Notes: generated by a model not told the origin, from the letters alone. DNA of 64,000 nucleotides from Dermatophilaceae bacterium (GCA_014377705.1 JACMPC010000057.1:1-64000); one strand, 5' to 3'; shown: positions 47,585 to 57,204, counted from the stretch's first letter. Numbers and translations: made by a program.

Positions 47585-47705
47585 CCACCAGGCCTCGAAC
47601 GTGGACGTCACATGGCCCACACCCTGCAGGCCAGGCCGTTGCCTCGAACCAGTCCGGCCTGTGCCATCCGCACGACCTCTGACCCTGTTTGGACCCGCCG
47701 CCAAG

Positions 47706-48743
47706 TCAGACTTCCGTGACGTCGTGAGGTCCCTGGAGGTACTTCATCAAGCCGGCCGGCGCGTACTCGGAGTCCATCTTCTGACGCTCGAGCGCCGCGG
47801 ACCCGACGAGCTCATGCCCTTGCTTCCTCTGGCCTATCGGCCGCACAAAAGGTCGCTGCAGCCGATAGAAGGCCTTTCGTGACTCGTGGAGCTCCCCGAG
47901 GAGGTCGGGGCGGGTGGCTGCGAAGGCATCCTGCTCGAACTCCAGCCCGCATGAGCGTGCGCGCTCGACCATCCACCGCAGGGCGAGGTCCGAGAGTCCG
48001 GAGTTCGGATACCCGCCGCCCACGTCGCAGTGAACTCCGGTGAACCAAACCTGTTCAAGGCGCTGCTCACCGGCGTCGGGCTGCTGGCTCCAGAGCGTCG
48101 GCTCAAAGGGCCGGCGCCTCTCGTCGATCGCCAGGGCCTGGAACGCCGCATCGACCGTCGTGCTGAGGTCGACGTTGTGGAACTGCCATCGCCGGTTGAT
48201 CAGGTTCACCCAACGCATACCGCTCATCGGAATGCCGAGTGCGCCGACAGTGTCCCAGACGCCTACGAAGCGGATGCGGGTCTCGTGCGAGTACGACCGC
48301 CGGAACAGCTCGGACTCGATAGAGCGGGGGGCTGTTGCCGCATCCCGGTAGAGCGCATATGCCTCATCAACGAGGCCGGCGTGCTGGGGACGCAGAATCC
48401 CGGCGTTGCGGACCAGCCCCACCGTGCTGCGTGCGGTGAAAGCGCCGCGGCTGAACCCGAAGAAGTAGAGCTGGTCCCCCGGCTCGTAGCTCTCCACGAT
48501 GAAGCGATATGCACGCAGCACATCCCGCGACAGACCGAACCCGAACGCGCCCCCGCGCAGACGTTCGCCACGGTTGGAGCCAACCCCACGGTGGTAGTAC
48601 AGGACCTGGGCCGCACCTGCCGCGTCCTCCCGGGCCACCGCGCGGGCGACCTTGGTGACGTTGGTGGGACACTGCTTCCCGTCACTGGACTGGTCCGGCG
48701 TGTTCCAGGTGCCGTCGCAGCACACCACCAGACGCTTGGCCAT
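47706..48743 (-). CDS. DUF2235 alpha/beta hydrolase (Tle-like phospholipase fold)
   Basis: A 345-aa protein. It opens with KRLVVCCDGTWNTPDQ (the DUF2235 hallmark CDGTWN), then YYHRGVGSN, the nucleophile elbow FFGFSRGAFTARS (Ser of G-F-S-R-G-A), VGVWDTVGALGIP, and VWFTGVHCDVGGGY with the catalytic His. Related domains act as type VI secretion phospholipases, but no secretion gene lies nearby and there is no signal peptide; stand-alone actinobacterial copies have unknown roles. A DevR-like box 96 bases upstream suggests induction by hypoxia (inference). Confidence 0.9.
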   Translation of the reverse strand: MAKRLVVCCDGTWNTPDQSSDGKQCPTNVTKVARAVAREDAAGAAQVLYYHRGVGSNRGERLRGGAFGFGLSRDVLRAYRFIVESYEPGDQLYFFGFSRGAFTARSTVGLVRNAGILRPQHAGLVDEAYALYRDAATAPRSIESELFRRSYSHETRIRFVGVWDTVGALGIPMSGMRWVNLINRRWQFHNVDLSTTVDAAFQALAIDERRRPFEPTLWSQQPDAGEQRLEQVWFTGVHCDVGGGYPNSGLSDLALRWMVERARSCGLEFEQDAFAATRPDLLGELHESRKAFYRLQRPFVRPIGQRKQGHELVGSAALERQKMDSEYAPAGLMKYLQGPHDVTEV

Positions 48744-48838
48744 GGCATCCCCCTTATTGACGGTGTCCGCGTCGTAAGCGTCGAGATCCTCCGTGATTCC
48801 TCGCTACGACAGAGCGCTCCTCGCCGCGAGAAGCTCAC

Positions 48839-48852
48839 AGGGCAAAAGTCCC
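48839..48852 (-). promoter_or_regulatory. candidate DevR box upstream of the DUF2235 gene
   Basis: On the minus strand GGGACTTTTGCCCT, 12 of 14 against the DosR core GGGACTWWNGTCCC, and sharing GGGACTTT with the site before usp. It lies 96 bases from the DUF2235 start. Confidence 0.4.
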
Positions 48853-48896
48853 GCATGGGTGGGCTCAAGTCAATGGAAGTGCACGGAAACGTAGCC

Positions 48897-49016
48897 TCAG
48901 TCCTTGGCGTCGGAGGTGGGGTTCCAGTGCACGGGTCTGCCTGCCGACCACCATGATGCCGGCCCGAAGCCTTCGATAGCTCTCACGACATCGGTGGCGA
49001 CGCTCTCGAAGGTCAT
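48897..49016 (-). CDS. possible 39-aa small protein
   Basis: ATG 49016 opens a 39-codon frame, MTFESVATDVVRAIEGFG, then PASWWSAGRPVHWNPTSDAKD and a TGA. The four Trp residues and the clean start and stop are suggestive, and the G-run just before the ATG could serve as a weak ribosome site but is too close. No family recognised. Treat as a candidate only. Confidence 0.3.
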   Translation of the reverse strand: MTFESVATDVVRAIEGFGPASWWSAGRPVHWNPTSDAKD

Positions 49017-49167
49017 CCCCCAACGCTAGCGATGCAGCTCCGGGTTTGGGAGGCTCCCAGCAAGCGGAAGCAGGCATTGACGTGGGCGGCGGTTCCCCGG
49101 ACGAAAGACACGGTCAGCGTCACCGCGTCAGCGCCAATCGACTGGTCATCGATCAGGTAGTCGTCGA

Positions 49168-49650
49168 TCAGGTGGTCGTCGAGGCGTTGTACTCCGCGCC
49201 GGTAGACGGTCGCTCCATGTTCGGGCGCGCCGGGATGTAGCTGCCGGTCATCAGCGGCGACGAGATAATCATGTCGGCGGTCGCCACGTTGGTGGCCACC
49301 GGCACGTTCCACAAGGTGGCCAGGCGCAGCAGCGCCTTGACGTCCGGGTCGTGCGGCTGCGGCTCGAGCGGGTCCCAGAAGAAGATCACGACGTCGATCG
49401 CGCCCTCGGCGATCTTGGCGCCGATCTGCTGGTCACCGCCCAGCGGGCCGGACAGAAAGCAGTGCACCTTCAGCCCGAGCTCGTACTGCAGCATGGTGCC
49501 CGTGGTGCCCGTCGCGGACAGCTGATGGTGGCGTAGTTGCCCCGCGTTGAACTCGGCCCACCGCAGGAGCTCGACCTTCTTGTTGTCGTGAGCGACCATC
49601 GCGATGCGGCGGCTGATCTGCGGCTTCTCGAAAGCAGGTGGGGCAGTCAT
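49168..49650 (-). CDS. mgsA: methylglyoxal synthase
   Basis: A 160-aa MGS-fold enzyme converting dihydroxyacetone phosphate to methylglyoxal and phosphate. Motifs: [14 protein letters not shown] at the start, [11 protein letters not shown] (phosphate-binding), [14 protein letters not shown] with the catalytic Asp, and [18 protein letters not shown]. Last gene of the glycoside operon; its ATG overlaps the upstream stop (ATGA). The enzyme is usually a relief valve when sugar phosphates accumulate and phosphate is low, which fits its place behind sugar uptake and hydrolysis genes. The final residues ([10 protein letters not shown]) are longer than usual. Confidence 0.93.
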   Translation of the reverse strand: MTAPPAFEKPQISRRIAMVAHDNKKVELLRWAEFNAGQLRHHQLSATGTTGTMLQYELGLKVHCFLSGPLGGDQQIGAKIAEGAIDVVIFFWDPLEPQPHDPDVKALLRLATLWNVPVATNVATADMIISSPLMTGSYIPARPNMERPSTGAEYNASTTT

Positions 49651-50576
49651 CTCCGTATCCCCTCGGCTGGCGTCACGGACTGAACGCGGTCGTCGAGTGG
49701 CCGTTGCAGGAACTCGTCCGCTGCCTGCAGGATCTGCACGACCTCACGCCCGAAGTGAACGTCACAAGGGTGCTGCCACGGCCCGGGCTGATCCGCGGTC
49801 AGCGCCGAGATGCAGGCGCCCATCGCCTCCACCGAGGTGGTGGTGGCGTCGGGCATGGAGGTCTGACGATCCTCACCGAACAGCAGCCAGGTGCTTCCCT
49901 GGCTGCCGGGCGGTGCGGTCAGGGACAGCGACATGGTGCTGGCCGCACCGGACTCGTGGTGCAGCACGACCGTCACGGTGTCACCCTGACCCCGGTCGGC
50001 GACGACATGGGTCACCGGCCCGAGGGCAGGAAGCAGGATGGACAGGGCGTGCGGGCCGATGTCCCACAGGGAGCCGCGCTCACGGCGCCACGGGGAGCTG
50101 GCGTAGGGACTGCCGGGCCCGAAGATCGAGGCATACTTGCGGACGTACCCGGAGTTCCAGCCGGGCTCCTGCTGGACCTGCTCCAACCACTCGGCCTGCG
50201 CGGCGCAGTACCGGCTGGTGAAAAAGACCAGGGATCGGACACCCGCCTGGTCCACCGCCCCGACGACCCGGTCGGCCGCCTCGGAGGTGAAGGCCACCGG
50301 CTTGTCCAGCAACAGATGGCAGCCGCGGGCCGCCGCCCGGACAGCGAGCTCGCCCTGGACGTCCGGCGGCACCGCGAAGGCCACCGCGTCGACGTCGGCG
50401 AACATCTCGTCGACGTCCCGATAGGCCTCCGCGCCAAAGGAGTCGGCCAGCCCGGTCGCGCGCTCGAACGAGCGCCCCCACACCCCGACAAGCTCGGCGC
50501 CGGGGTGCGCGGCCAGGGCCGTCGCATGGGTCTCGCGGGCCCAGTATCCCGTCCCGACGAGTCCGAACCGCATCAT
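49647..50576 (-). CDS. Gfo/Idh/MocA family oxidoreductase
   Basis: A 309-aa NAD(P)-dependent sugar oxidoreductase. Rossmann motif [15 protein letters not shown], nucleotide-pocket [14 protein letters not shown] (the family E/D-K-P with Lys), and the C-terminal sheet with [18 protein letters not shown], where the D-x-x-x-H of the active site is present. It probably oxidises or reduces a sugar released by the two glycosidases. ATG 50576 overlaps the GH1 stop (TGATG) and its own stop overlaps mgsA. Confidence 0.9.
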   Translation of the reverse strand: MMRFGLVGTGYWARETHATALAAHPGAELVGVWGRSFERATGLADSFGAEAYRDVDEMFADVDAVAFAVPPDVQGELAVRAAARGCHLLLDKPVAFTSEAADRVVGAVDQAGVRSLVFFTSRYCAAQAEWLEQVQQEPGWNSGYVRKYASIFGPGSPYASSPWRRERGSLWDIGPHALSILLPALGPVTHVVADRGQGDTVTVVLHHESGAASTMSLSLTAPPGSQGSTWLLFGEDRQTSMPDATTTSVEAMGACISALTADQPGPWQHPCDVHFGREVVQILQAADEFLQRPLDDRVQSVTPAEGIRR

Positions 50577-52012
50577 CAGCCGTCCCTCTCGTTCCTGCCG
50601 TGCTGGTCGGCGATGAGCCGGCGGAACCAGGCAAAACTGGTCTTCGGGGTCCGCCTCTGGGTGGCATAGTCGATGTGGACCAGGCCGAACCGCTTGCCGT
50701 AGCCCTCTGCCCACTCGAAGTTGTCCATCAGCGACCAACAGTAGTAGCCGCGGACCTCGACCCCGGCCTCCACCGCATCCACGACGGCCCGCAGGTGGCC
50801 GTCCAGGTAGCGCACCCGGTCGGGGTCGTCGACGCGGCCGCCCGCGTCCACGACGTCGTCGCAGGCCCGGCCGTTCTCGGTGATGTAGATCGGCGGAAGA
50901 GTGGGATAGGTGTCGCGCAGCCACACCAGCAGCCGGGTCAAGCCCGCCGGCTCGACCGGCCAGCCCATGGCGGTGAGCTCCTCGCCGGGCTGCGGCACGT
51001 CCGCCGTGCCGAGGTCGTCGGCGGTGCGCAGAGCCGGGTCGGCCTGCCGGTAGGGCGCTTCCCTGACCCTGGACGGGAAGTAGTAGTTGACCCCGAGGAA
51101 GTCCAGCGGAGCGGCGATCGTGGCCAGGTCCCCGTCGTGAAGGAAACCGAAGTCGGTCAGGCCCGCATACGTCTGCCGGGCGAGCTCGGGGTAGCGCCCC
51201 GCCAGCACCGGGTCGGTGAACAGCAGGTTGGACTGCATCAGCGAGCGCTCGCTCGCCTCGATATCTGCCGCAGCGGTCGTCGCCGCGGTGACCGGCTGCA
51301 AATTCAGGGTGATGCCCACCTGCTGGCCCTCCCTCGCGTCAGCTCGCAGGGCCGCCACGGCAAGACCGTGACCGAGCAGCAGGTGATGGGCCGCGGCCAG
51401 CGCGCCCTCCCCCTCCTTCGCGCCCGGCGCATGCCGGCCGTTTGCGTAGCCGAGGATCGACGAGCACCACGGCTCGTTCAGGGTGATCCAGCGCTGCACC
51501 CGGTCACCGAGGTGGTCGTGCACCAGCGCGGCATACTCCGCGAAGCGTTGTGCGGTGTCACGACTGCGCCATCCCCCGACGTCTTCGAGCGCCTGCGGGA
51601 GGTCCCAGTGGTAGAGGGTGAGCGCAGGCGCGATGCCCTGTTCCAGCAGGGCATCGACCAGCCTGTCGTAGAACGCGAGTCCCTGCGGGTTCGCCGCTCC
51701 CCTGCCCAGCGGCTGGGTGCGCGGCCAGGCCACCGAGAGCCGGTAGCTGTCCACGCCGAGGTCGGCCATGAGTGCCACGTCCTGCGCATACCGGTGGTAG
51801 TGGTCGCACGCGACGTCACCGGTGTCGCCACCGACCACCCGGCCGGAGGTGTGGCTGAAGGTGTCCCAGATCGACGGCCCGCGACCTGCCTCGTCGACGG
51901 CTCCCTCGATCTGGTAGGACGCCGTCGCCACCCCCAGCTCGAAGCCGCGTGGCAGCTCGATGCCGCCGGACCGCCCGGATGCTTCTGTCAGCTCGAACAC
52001 CCGCTGTGCCAT
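50576..52012 (-). CDS. family GH1 beta-glucosidase
   Basis: A 478-aa (beta/alpha)8 glycosidase. Acid/base Glu in WITLNEPWCSS, nucleophile Glu in PIYITENGRAC, and the N-terminal signature FELGVATASYQIEGAVDE. GYYCWSLMDNFEWAEGY lies near the end. Cytoplasmic by absence of a signal peptide, so it acts on imported disaccharides or oligosaccharides. ATG overlaps the GH5-like gene's stop. Glucosidase versus galactosidase or fucosidase cannot be settled. Confidence 0.94.
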   Translation of the reverse strand: MAQRVFELTEASGRSGGIELPRGFELGVATASYQIEGAVDEAGRGPSIWDTFSHTSGRVVGGDTGDVACDHYHRYAQDVALMADLGVDSYRLSVAWPRTQPLGRGAANPQGLAFYDRLVDALLEQGIAPALTLYHWDLPQALEDVGGWRSRDTAQRFAEYAALVHDHLGDRVQRWITLNEPWCSSILGYANGRHAPGAKEGEGALAAAHHLLLGHGLAVAALRADAREGQQVGITLNLQPVTAATTAAADIEASERSLMQSNLLFTDPVLAGRYPELARQTYAGLTDFGFLHDGDLATIAAPLDFLGVNYYFPSRVREAPYRQADPALRTADDLGTADVPQPGEELTAMGWPVEPAGLTRLLVWLRDTYPTLPPIYITENGRACDDVVDAGGRVDDPDRVRYLDGHLRAVVDAVEAGVEVRGYYCWSLMDNFEWAEGYGKRFGLVHIDYATQRRTPKTSFAWFRRLIADQHGRNERDG

Positions 52013-53955
52013 CAGTTCTCGTCCTCCGTCGTCGTCAGCTGCAACACCTTTACGCCGTATGGCGCGAGCTCGACCTGCTCGATCGGGTCGCCGCCCCCAA
52101 CCGGGATCAAGCAGCTCCCGGCCACCACCTTCGGATGTACCACGAGCGGGCCGTCACGCTCGCTGACCAGCCAGACGAACCGCCGGCCATCCTGGTGAAC
52201 CAGACCGTCGACGAGCACTTCCGGGCTGTCAACGGTCACCGCCGGCTCCACCCCGGCACAGTCGGCCAGCGCGGAGTACAGGCGCCACGTCTGCTCGGGG
52301 TTGACCCGCCCGCACGAGGCGGCGAGGTGTTCGAGGGGGTAGGTGCTGAGCACCATCGCCCCGGCGCCTCTGCGGCGCAGCACGATGGCGGGGCGGCCAT
52401 GCCCGTCCCTGGCCATCACCTGCCCGTCGGTGACCTCCACCGGCAGGAAGGCTCTGGCATTGGGCCCGCCCCCGACCCGGAAGCTGAGCGTCTCGCCGGC
52501 CTTGATCGACCCGAAGTCGACCTCGAACCGCAGCTGCGCCACGTCGTCCTCGATCGGGTCGACCAGGCCGTAGACGAGCTGATGGCGCACCCCGAACAGC
52601 TCTTCGGTGGCGGTCCACCACGGGCCACGCTGGAAGTCGCTCTCGCCGGCGCAGTAGGACACGTAGACCGTCGCGCCCGCCTCGGCCAGCTCGCCGAGCC
52701 GAAGCCACGAAGGACCGGTCAGCTGCTTGGTGGACGGGACGAGATAAAGCTTGTATCCCGGGACGATCCCGTCGCTCTCCCGGACGAAACCGAGTGCCAG
52801 GTCGGCCTCACGGGCGGCAATGTGCGCCTGCTCCAGCGCGCCGAACACCAGGGTGCGGTCCTGCTCCTCAGCCATCGGGTAGCCGGTCTCCAGGTAGGAG
52901 GAGACGACCAGCGCGGTCTGCGCCGGGACCCGCTCGCAGCCGGTCAGGTCGATCGCGTCCAGGACCCGGCCGAACTCCTGCAGCTCGATCAGCGGAGCCT
53001 TCGGGGCGCCATCGGCGGTGGTGATCCCGAAGTGCAGCTCGAACGGGTGGTGGCGGTAGGGATCCTGTGCGACCAACGGGTCGAAGTCGGTGTTGTTCCA
53101 GGCGATCCAGCCGGTCGCGCCTCCGAGCAGGGACAGGTGAAGCTGCTGACGGTAGTAGTGCCCGGAGCTCACCGCGGAGGCGAAGTCGCTGGAGACACCG
53201 AACTCCTCCAGGACCACGGGGCGCCCGCCCACTGCGGCCAGCTCGCAGATGAACGCCGACTTCAGGTGCTGGCGGCACACGTCGGTCTCCATCCGGTAGA
53301 CGTGCGGGCCCACGAAGTCGACCAGCGCCCCGAGCTCACGCACCGAGAAGCCGTTGTCGTGGCCGGTGACCTCGATCCCCCAGGCGCCGTCGCCGATCGA
53401 CACCGGCTGGGTCCCGCCGCCGGCCCGGACCGCCTGGACCATCAGCTCGGCCCACGCGGTCACGGCCTGCTGCGGGGCCTCCATGCCATAGATGGGCATC
53501 TCGTTGGAGATCAGCCACCCCGTCACCGCCGGGTGATCTGCCCAGCGCTCGACCACGTTGCGGATGTACCACGCCTGCTCGGCCACCATCCAGGTGTCGG
53601 AGTACAGGTCGCGGCCCTGACGCCAGGCAGGGTCCCAGTTCTGGCCGGACATGTGGCCGACCAGAAAGGTCGGGATGGTGGTCAGGCCCAACTCGGCGTG
53701 CAGGTCAAGAAAGTCACCGAAGTGGGCGAGCAGTGCCTCGTCCAGCTGGTGCGGTGCGGGCATGACGTCCGGCCAGTAGAGGAAGGACCTGGTCATCGTC
53801 AGGCCGTGGTCGCGCAGGGTGGTGAGCTCCTCGCGGACGACCGAGGCGTCATACCGGCTCCACATCAGCGGACCGCCCGCGCGCGACCAGAAGTTGGCGC
53901 CGAGCCAGCTGACCGGCATACCGGCATGGTTGACCTTGGCAAAGTTGCGATGCAT
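52012..53955 (-). CDS. GH5-like glycoside hydrolase, large two-part protein
   Basis: A 647-aa enzyme with an N-terminal TIM barrel (about 1-340) and a C-terminal domain (about 350-640) resembling the GATase1-like and beta-sandwich parts of GH42/GH5 enzymes. Probable acid/base Glu in TGWLISNEMPIYG and nucleophile Glu in PVVLEEFGVSS. Start ATG 53955 (MHRNFAKVNHAGMPVSWLGA) lacks a signal peptide. Likely a mannosidase- or glucosidase-type exo-enzyme working with the GH1 gene on an imported glycoside. Starts 30 bases after the permease stop. Confidence 0.85.
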   Translation of the reverse strand: MHRNFAKVNHAGMPVSWLGANFWSRAGGPLMWSRYDASVVREELTTLRDHGLTMTRSFLYWPDVMPAPHQLDEALLAHFGDFLDLHAELGLTTIPTFLVGHMSGQNWDPAWRQGRDLYSDTWMVAEQAWYIRNVVERWADHPAVTGWLISNEMPIYGMEAPQQAVTAWAELMVQAVRAGGGTQPVSIGDGAWGIEVTGHDNGFSVRELGALVDFVGPHVYRMETDVCRQHLKSAFICELAAVGGRPVVLEEFGVSSDFASAVSSGHYYRQQLHLSLLGGATGWIAWNNTDFDPLVAQDPYRHHPFELHFGITTADGAPKAPLIELQEFGRVLDAIDLTGCERVPAQTALVVSSYLETGYPMAEEQDRTLVFGALEQAHIAAREADLALGFVRESDGIVPGYKLYLVPSTKQLTGPSWLRLGELAEAGATVYVSYCAGESDFQRGPWWTATEELFGVRHQLVYGLVDPIEDDVAQLRFEVDFGSIKAGETLSFRVGGGPNARAFLPVEVTDGQVMARDGHGRPAIVLRRRGAGAMVLSTYPLEHLAASCGRVNPEQTWRLYSALADCAGVEPAVTVDSPEVLVDGLVHQDGRRFVWLVSERDGPLVVHPKVVAGSCLIPVGGGDPIEQVELAPYGVKVLQLTTTEDEN

Positions 53956-53985
53956 CAGCAGTTCTCTTCTCTTACACGCCGGAGG

Positions 53986-54828
53986 CTATTTGACGGAGCC
54001 GGAGGTCAGGCCGGCGACCAGGTACTTCTGCAGGAACAGGAAAGCGAGCACGATCGGCAGGCTGACCACCAGCGAGGCGGCCATCACCTGGTTCCAGTAG
54101 ACGTTGATCTGGGTGGAGTAGTTCTGCAGCCCGATGGACAGCGTCTTGGTGGTGTCGTTGGTCATCTGCGAGGCGAACAGGATCTCGCCCCACGCCGTCA
54201 TGAACGCATAGACCGCAACGGCGATCACCCCGGGCCGGGCGGCGGGCAGCACCACCCGGAAAAGCGTTCCCAGCGTTCGGCATCCGTCCACCCTGGCGGC
54301 CTCGTCCAGCTCTCGGGGTATGCCCTCGAGATAGCTGGCGAGCATCCAGATCGAGAACGGCAGCGAGAACGTCAGGTAGGTGACGATGAGGCCGACCCTG
54401 GTCTGGTATAAAAACGTGAACCCGAGGTTCTTGTCGATGTTGACGAAGATCAGGAACAGCGGCAGCAGGAAGAGGATGCCGGGGAACATCTGGGTCGCGA
54501 GCACGGTGCCGGTGAAGGTCCTGCGACCGAAAAAGCGATATCGGGAGACCGCGTACGCCGCGAAGATCGCGATCAGGACGCTGAACACGGTCGAGACCAC
54601 GGAGACGACCAGGCTGTTGACGAAGTACCGCGCGAGCGGGACGGTGCTCCACATGTCGATGAAGGGGCTGATGGTCGGGCGCTCCGGCCACCAGGTGAAG
54701 TCACCCTGCACGTCGCCCAGCGGCTTGATCGACGAGGTGAGCATGACGTAGAGCGGGATGAGCGTGAACAAGCCGAGCACCAGCACGACGACCACCCGGA
54801 ACACGCGGAACGAACGGGGCTCATGCAC
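53986..54828 (-). CDS. carbohydrate ABC importer permease (MalG-type)
   Basis: A 280-aa CUT1 permease, six TMs, EAA loop ELDEAARVDGCRTLGTLFRVVLP near residue 175, C-terminal GLTSGSVK. Its start overlaps the MalF-type stop by eight bases. Pairs with that subunit; ATPase not encoded nearby. Confidence 0.92.
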   Translation of the reverse strand: MHEPRSFRVFRVVVVLVLGLFTLIPLYVMLTSSIKPLGDVQGDFTWWPERPTISPFIDMWSTVPLARYFVNSLVVSVVSTVFSVLIAIFAAYAVSRYRFFGRRTFTGTVLATQMFPGILFLLPLFLIFVNIDKNLGFTFLYQTRVGLIVTYLTFSLPFSIWMLASYLEGIPRELDEAARVDGCRTLGTLFRVVLPAARPGVIAVAVYAFMTAWGEILFASQMTNDTTKTLSIGLQNYSTQINVYWNQVMAASLVVSLPIVLAFLFLQKYLVAGLTSGSVK

Positions 54829-55807
54829 GACGGCTCCTCCGGTTGGTGATGAGCAGATAGGCGCCGGTGACCACCAGCAGGAACAGCAGCAGCAGCACCG
54901 ACATTGCGGCGCCTAGGCCGAAGTTCCAGTTGACGAACGAGTTGTCGTAGATGTGGATCGAGATCAGGTCGGCGGAGGCCGGTGGTGTGGCGCCGAAGAG
55001 GACGAAGGGGGTGTTGAAGTCGTTGAACGTCCACAGGAACAGCATCAGGATGAGCACCACGTTGACCGGGCGCAGCATCCCGAGGGTGATGTACCGGAGC
55101 TGCTGCCACACGCTGGCGCCGTCCACTGCCGCGGCCTGGTAGACCTCGTCCGGGATGGACTGCATCCCCGCCATGATCATCAGGAAGGCGAAGGGCCAGG
55201 ACCGCCAGAGGGCCACGACCGCCATCGAGACGAAGGCGTTGTTGCCGATCAGCCAGAACGGCGGGCTGTCCACCAGGTGGAGGTTGGTCATGAGGACGTG
55301 GTTCACCAAACCGTTGTCCCGCTGGAGCATAAAGCTCCAGGTGATGACGCCGGCGTAGATCGGCAGTGAGTAGGGGATGAGGAAGATCGTCCGCAGGCCG
55401 CCACGACCGCGGAATCCATTCTGCAGGACGGCTGCCGCGGACATCCCGAAGAGCCACGCGAGCCCGACGACGATCAGCGTGTACAGGATGCTGACCGTGA
55501 AGGAGTGCAGCAGCGCCTGGCCGATCGGGCGGGAGAAGTTCACCGCGATCTTGTAGTTGCCCAGTCCCACGAACGGCGCCTCAGACCAGTTGGCGATGAA
55601 GAACTGGGTGAGCTGGATGAAGCTCATCCAGATGCCCACGAGCATCGGGATGATGTGAATCGTCAGCTCGAGCAGGATCGCGGGCAGGACGAGCAGGTAT
55701 GGCGTCGAGCCCTTCCAGCGCGAGCGGCGGCGCCGCCGGGCCGGCGCCGTGGCTGGCACACCGGCCGTTGAGTCCGCACTGATGGGGTCGATCGTCGTCA
55801 CGGGCAC
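54821..55807 (-). CDS. carbohydrate ABC importer permease (MalF-type)
   Basis: A 328-aa CUT1 permease. Basic N-terminal RRRRSRWKG before TM 1, six TMs, EAA loop VYQAAAVDGASVWQQLRYITLGML (Pro missing from the usual L-P). It forms the transport channel with the MalG-type protein for the sugar bound by the lipoprotein at 55885-57204. Confidence 0.92.
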   Translation of the reverse strand: MPVTTIDPISADSTAGVPATAPARRRRRSRWKGSTPYLLVLPAILLELTIHIIPMLVGIWMSFIQLTQFFIANWSEAPFVGLGNYKIAVNFSRPIGQALLHSFTVSILYTLIVVGLAWLFGMSAAAVLQNGFRGRGGLRTIFLIPYSLPIYAGVITWSFMLQRDNGLVNHVLMTNLHLVDSPPFWLIGNNAFVSMAVVALWRSWPFAFLMIMAGMQSIPDEVYQAAAVDGASVWQQLRYITLGMLRPVNVVLILMLFLWTFNDFNTPFVLFGATPPASADLISIHIYDNSFVNWNFGLGAAMSVLLLLFLLVVTGAYLLITNRRSRRA

Positions 55808-55831
55808 CGGGCTCTCCTTGCCTCACAGGGC

Positions 55832-55867
55832 GCCCCCGGCCGCGCAGAGCAGCAGCCGGCCGGGGGC
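55832..55867 (-). terminator. hairpin between binding protein and permeases
   Basis: Perfect 11-bp stem GCCCCCGGCCG (55832-55842) / CGGCCGGGGGC (55857-55867), 17 bases after the binding-protein stop; third example of this arrangement in the window. Confidence 0.7.
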
Positions 55868-55884
55868 AGGGTCACGGTCTCAAG

Positions 55885-57204
55885 TCAGCCGGTCGCCATC
55901 TTGTCCTGAGCCTCCTGCATCGCCTTGGTGATGTCGGCGGTGGTGACATCCTTGCCGGTGGCCGCCTGGGCGAGCAGTCCGTTGACGGCGTTGCCGACGT
56001 TGGTCTCGAACGCGGACTCGGAGGGGACGAGCGGGAGCGGCTCGGCCTTGGTGGCCAGGACCAGTGCGAACGCGGCGGCTTCGGTCTTGTCATCGGTGAA
56101 GTTCACCGTGCCGCCCTTGACCACCGGAAGCGCCGTGAACGGCTTGTCGAGGATGGCCTGCTCCTGCGCGCTGGTCAGGAACTTGACGAGCTTCAGGGCC
56201 GCATCCTGGTTCTTGCTGTTCTTGAAGATCGACAGGTTGATCCCGGCCACGAAGCTGGCGACGTCCTTGCCGCCGGCGGGCAGCGGGCTGGGCGTCGGGA
56301 TCGGCACGACGCCGTACTCGCTGGACTTCATGCCATCGGCCTGCAGGGTGTTGTCGGCGTTGTTCTGGCTCATCAGCATCGCGGCCTTGCCCTTGGCGAA
56401 GTCACCGGGCGCCTCCGGACCGTTCTTGTACTGCACGTTGGACGGGTTGACGACCTTGTCCTTGCCGAGCAGGTCGACGTACTGCTTGACACCGGCGACC
56501 ATGCCCGGTGAGGTGAACGTCGGCTTGCCGGCGGCGTCGAAGGGCTGCCCGCCGTTCTGACGGCCGAAGATCCAGGCGAAGTGCACGCTCTCGGTGTAGC
56601 TGCCGCCCTCGAGGACCATGCCGTACTGCTTCTTCGCCGGATCGGTGAGCTTGGTGGCGGCGGACTGCAGCTCCTGCCAGGTGGTCGGCGGCTTGAGCCC
56701 GGCGTCGGCGAACATCTTCTTGTTGTAGTACAGGCCATAGACCAGTCCGTACAGCGGCACCGAGGTCACCGGCTTGCCTGCCGCCCCTCCCGTGGCGAAT
56801 GAGGCCGGGACGAACTTGTCCTGACCCCCGATGGCCGTCAGTGCCTTGGCGTCGAAGGGCATAAACGCGCCGGTCGCCTGCAGCGAGGAGGCCCAGGTGT
56901 TGCCGATGTTGAGCACGTCCGGGCCCTGGCCACTGGTCGTGGCAGCGAGGATCTTGTTCAGCAGGTCCGGCCACCCGATGACGGACAGGTTCACCTTGAC
57001 GCCGGTCTGCTTCTCGAACTTCGCGAGCTCCGGGCCGAGGACCGCCTTGTCGTTCTCCAGGCTGGTGCCCTGGTTGCTGGCCCAGTAGGTCAGCGTCTTT
57101 CCCCCGCCAGAGCTGCTCGTGGTGCTCGTCCCTCCACCCGAGCATGATGCTGTGGCGGTGAGCGCGAGGACCGTGACGACGGTGCCGATCAGACGAGCCT
57201 TCAT
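55885..57204 (-). CDS. carbohydrate-binding lipoprotein (SBP family 1)
   Basis: A 439-aa binding protein. From ATG 57204 (AGGGAAG upstream) a lipoprotein signal ends LTATASC. The mature part has LTYWASNQGTSLENDK, GPDVLNIGNTWASSLQATGAF, PLYGLVYGLYYNKKMF and AMLMSQNNADN, all typical of CUT1 binding proteins. The frame extends to 57252, but the later ATG fits signal and ribosome site. A 19-bp dyad 65-83 bases upstream resembles a motif before lacI, suggesting control by that repressor. Confidence 0.92.
   Translation of the reverse strand: MKARLIGTVVTVLALTATASCSGGGTSTTSSSGGGKTLTYWASNQGTSLENDKAVLGPELAKFEKQTGVKVNLSVIGWPDLLNKILAATTSGQGPDVLNIGNTWASSLQATGAFMPFDAKALTAIGGQDKFVPASFATGGAAGKPVTSVPLYGLVYGLYYNKKMFADAGLKPPTTWQELQSAATKLTDPAKKQYGMVLEGGSYTESVHFAWIFGRQNGGQPFDAAGKPTFTSPGMVAGVKQYVDLLGKDKVVNPSNVQYKNGPEAPGDFAKGKAAMLMSQNNADNTLQADGMKSSEYGVVPIPTPSPLPAGGKDVASFVAGINLSIFKNSKNQDAALKLVKFLTSAQEQAILDKPFTALPVVKGGTVNFTDDKTEAAAFALVLATKAEPLPLVPSESAFETNVGNAVNGLLAQAATGKDVTTADITKAMQEAQDKMATG

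Larger units (their letters stand above)
48744..49167. other. intergenic region with one candidate small gene
   Basis: Contains the DevR-like box and the 39-codon frame 48897-49016. At 49139-49182 a degenerate repeat (ATCGATCAGGTAGTCGTCG, GATCAGGTGGTCGTCG) approaches the methylglyoxal synthase stop. Confidence 0.5.
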
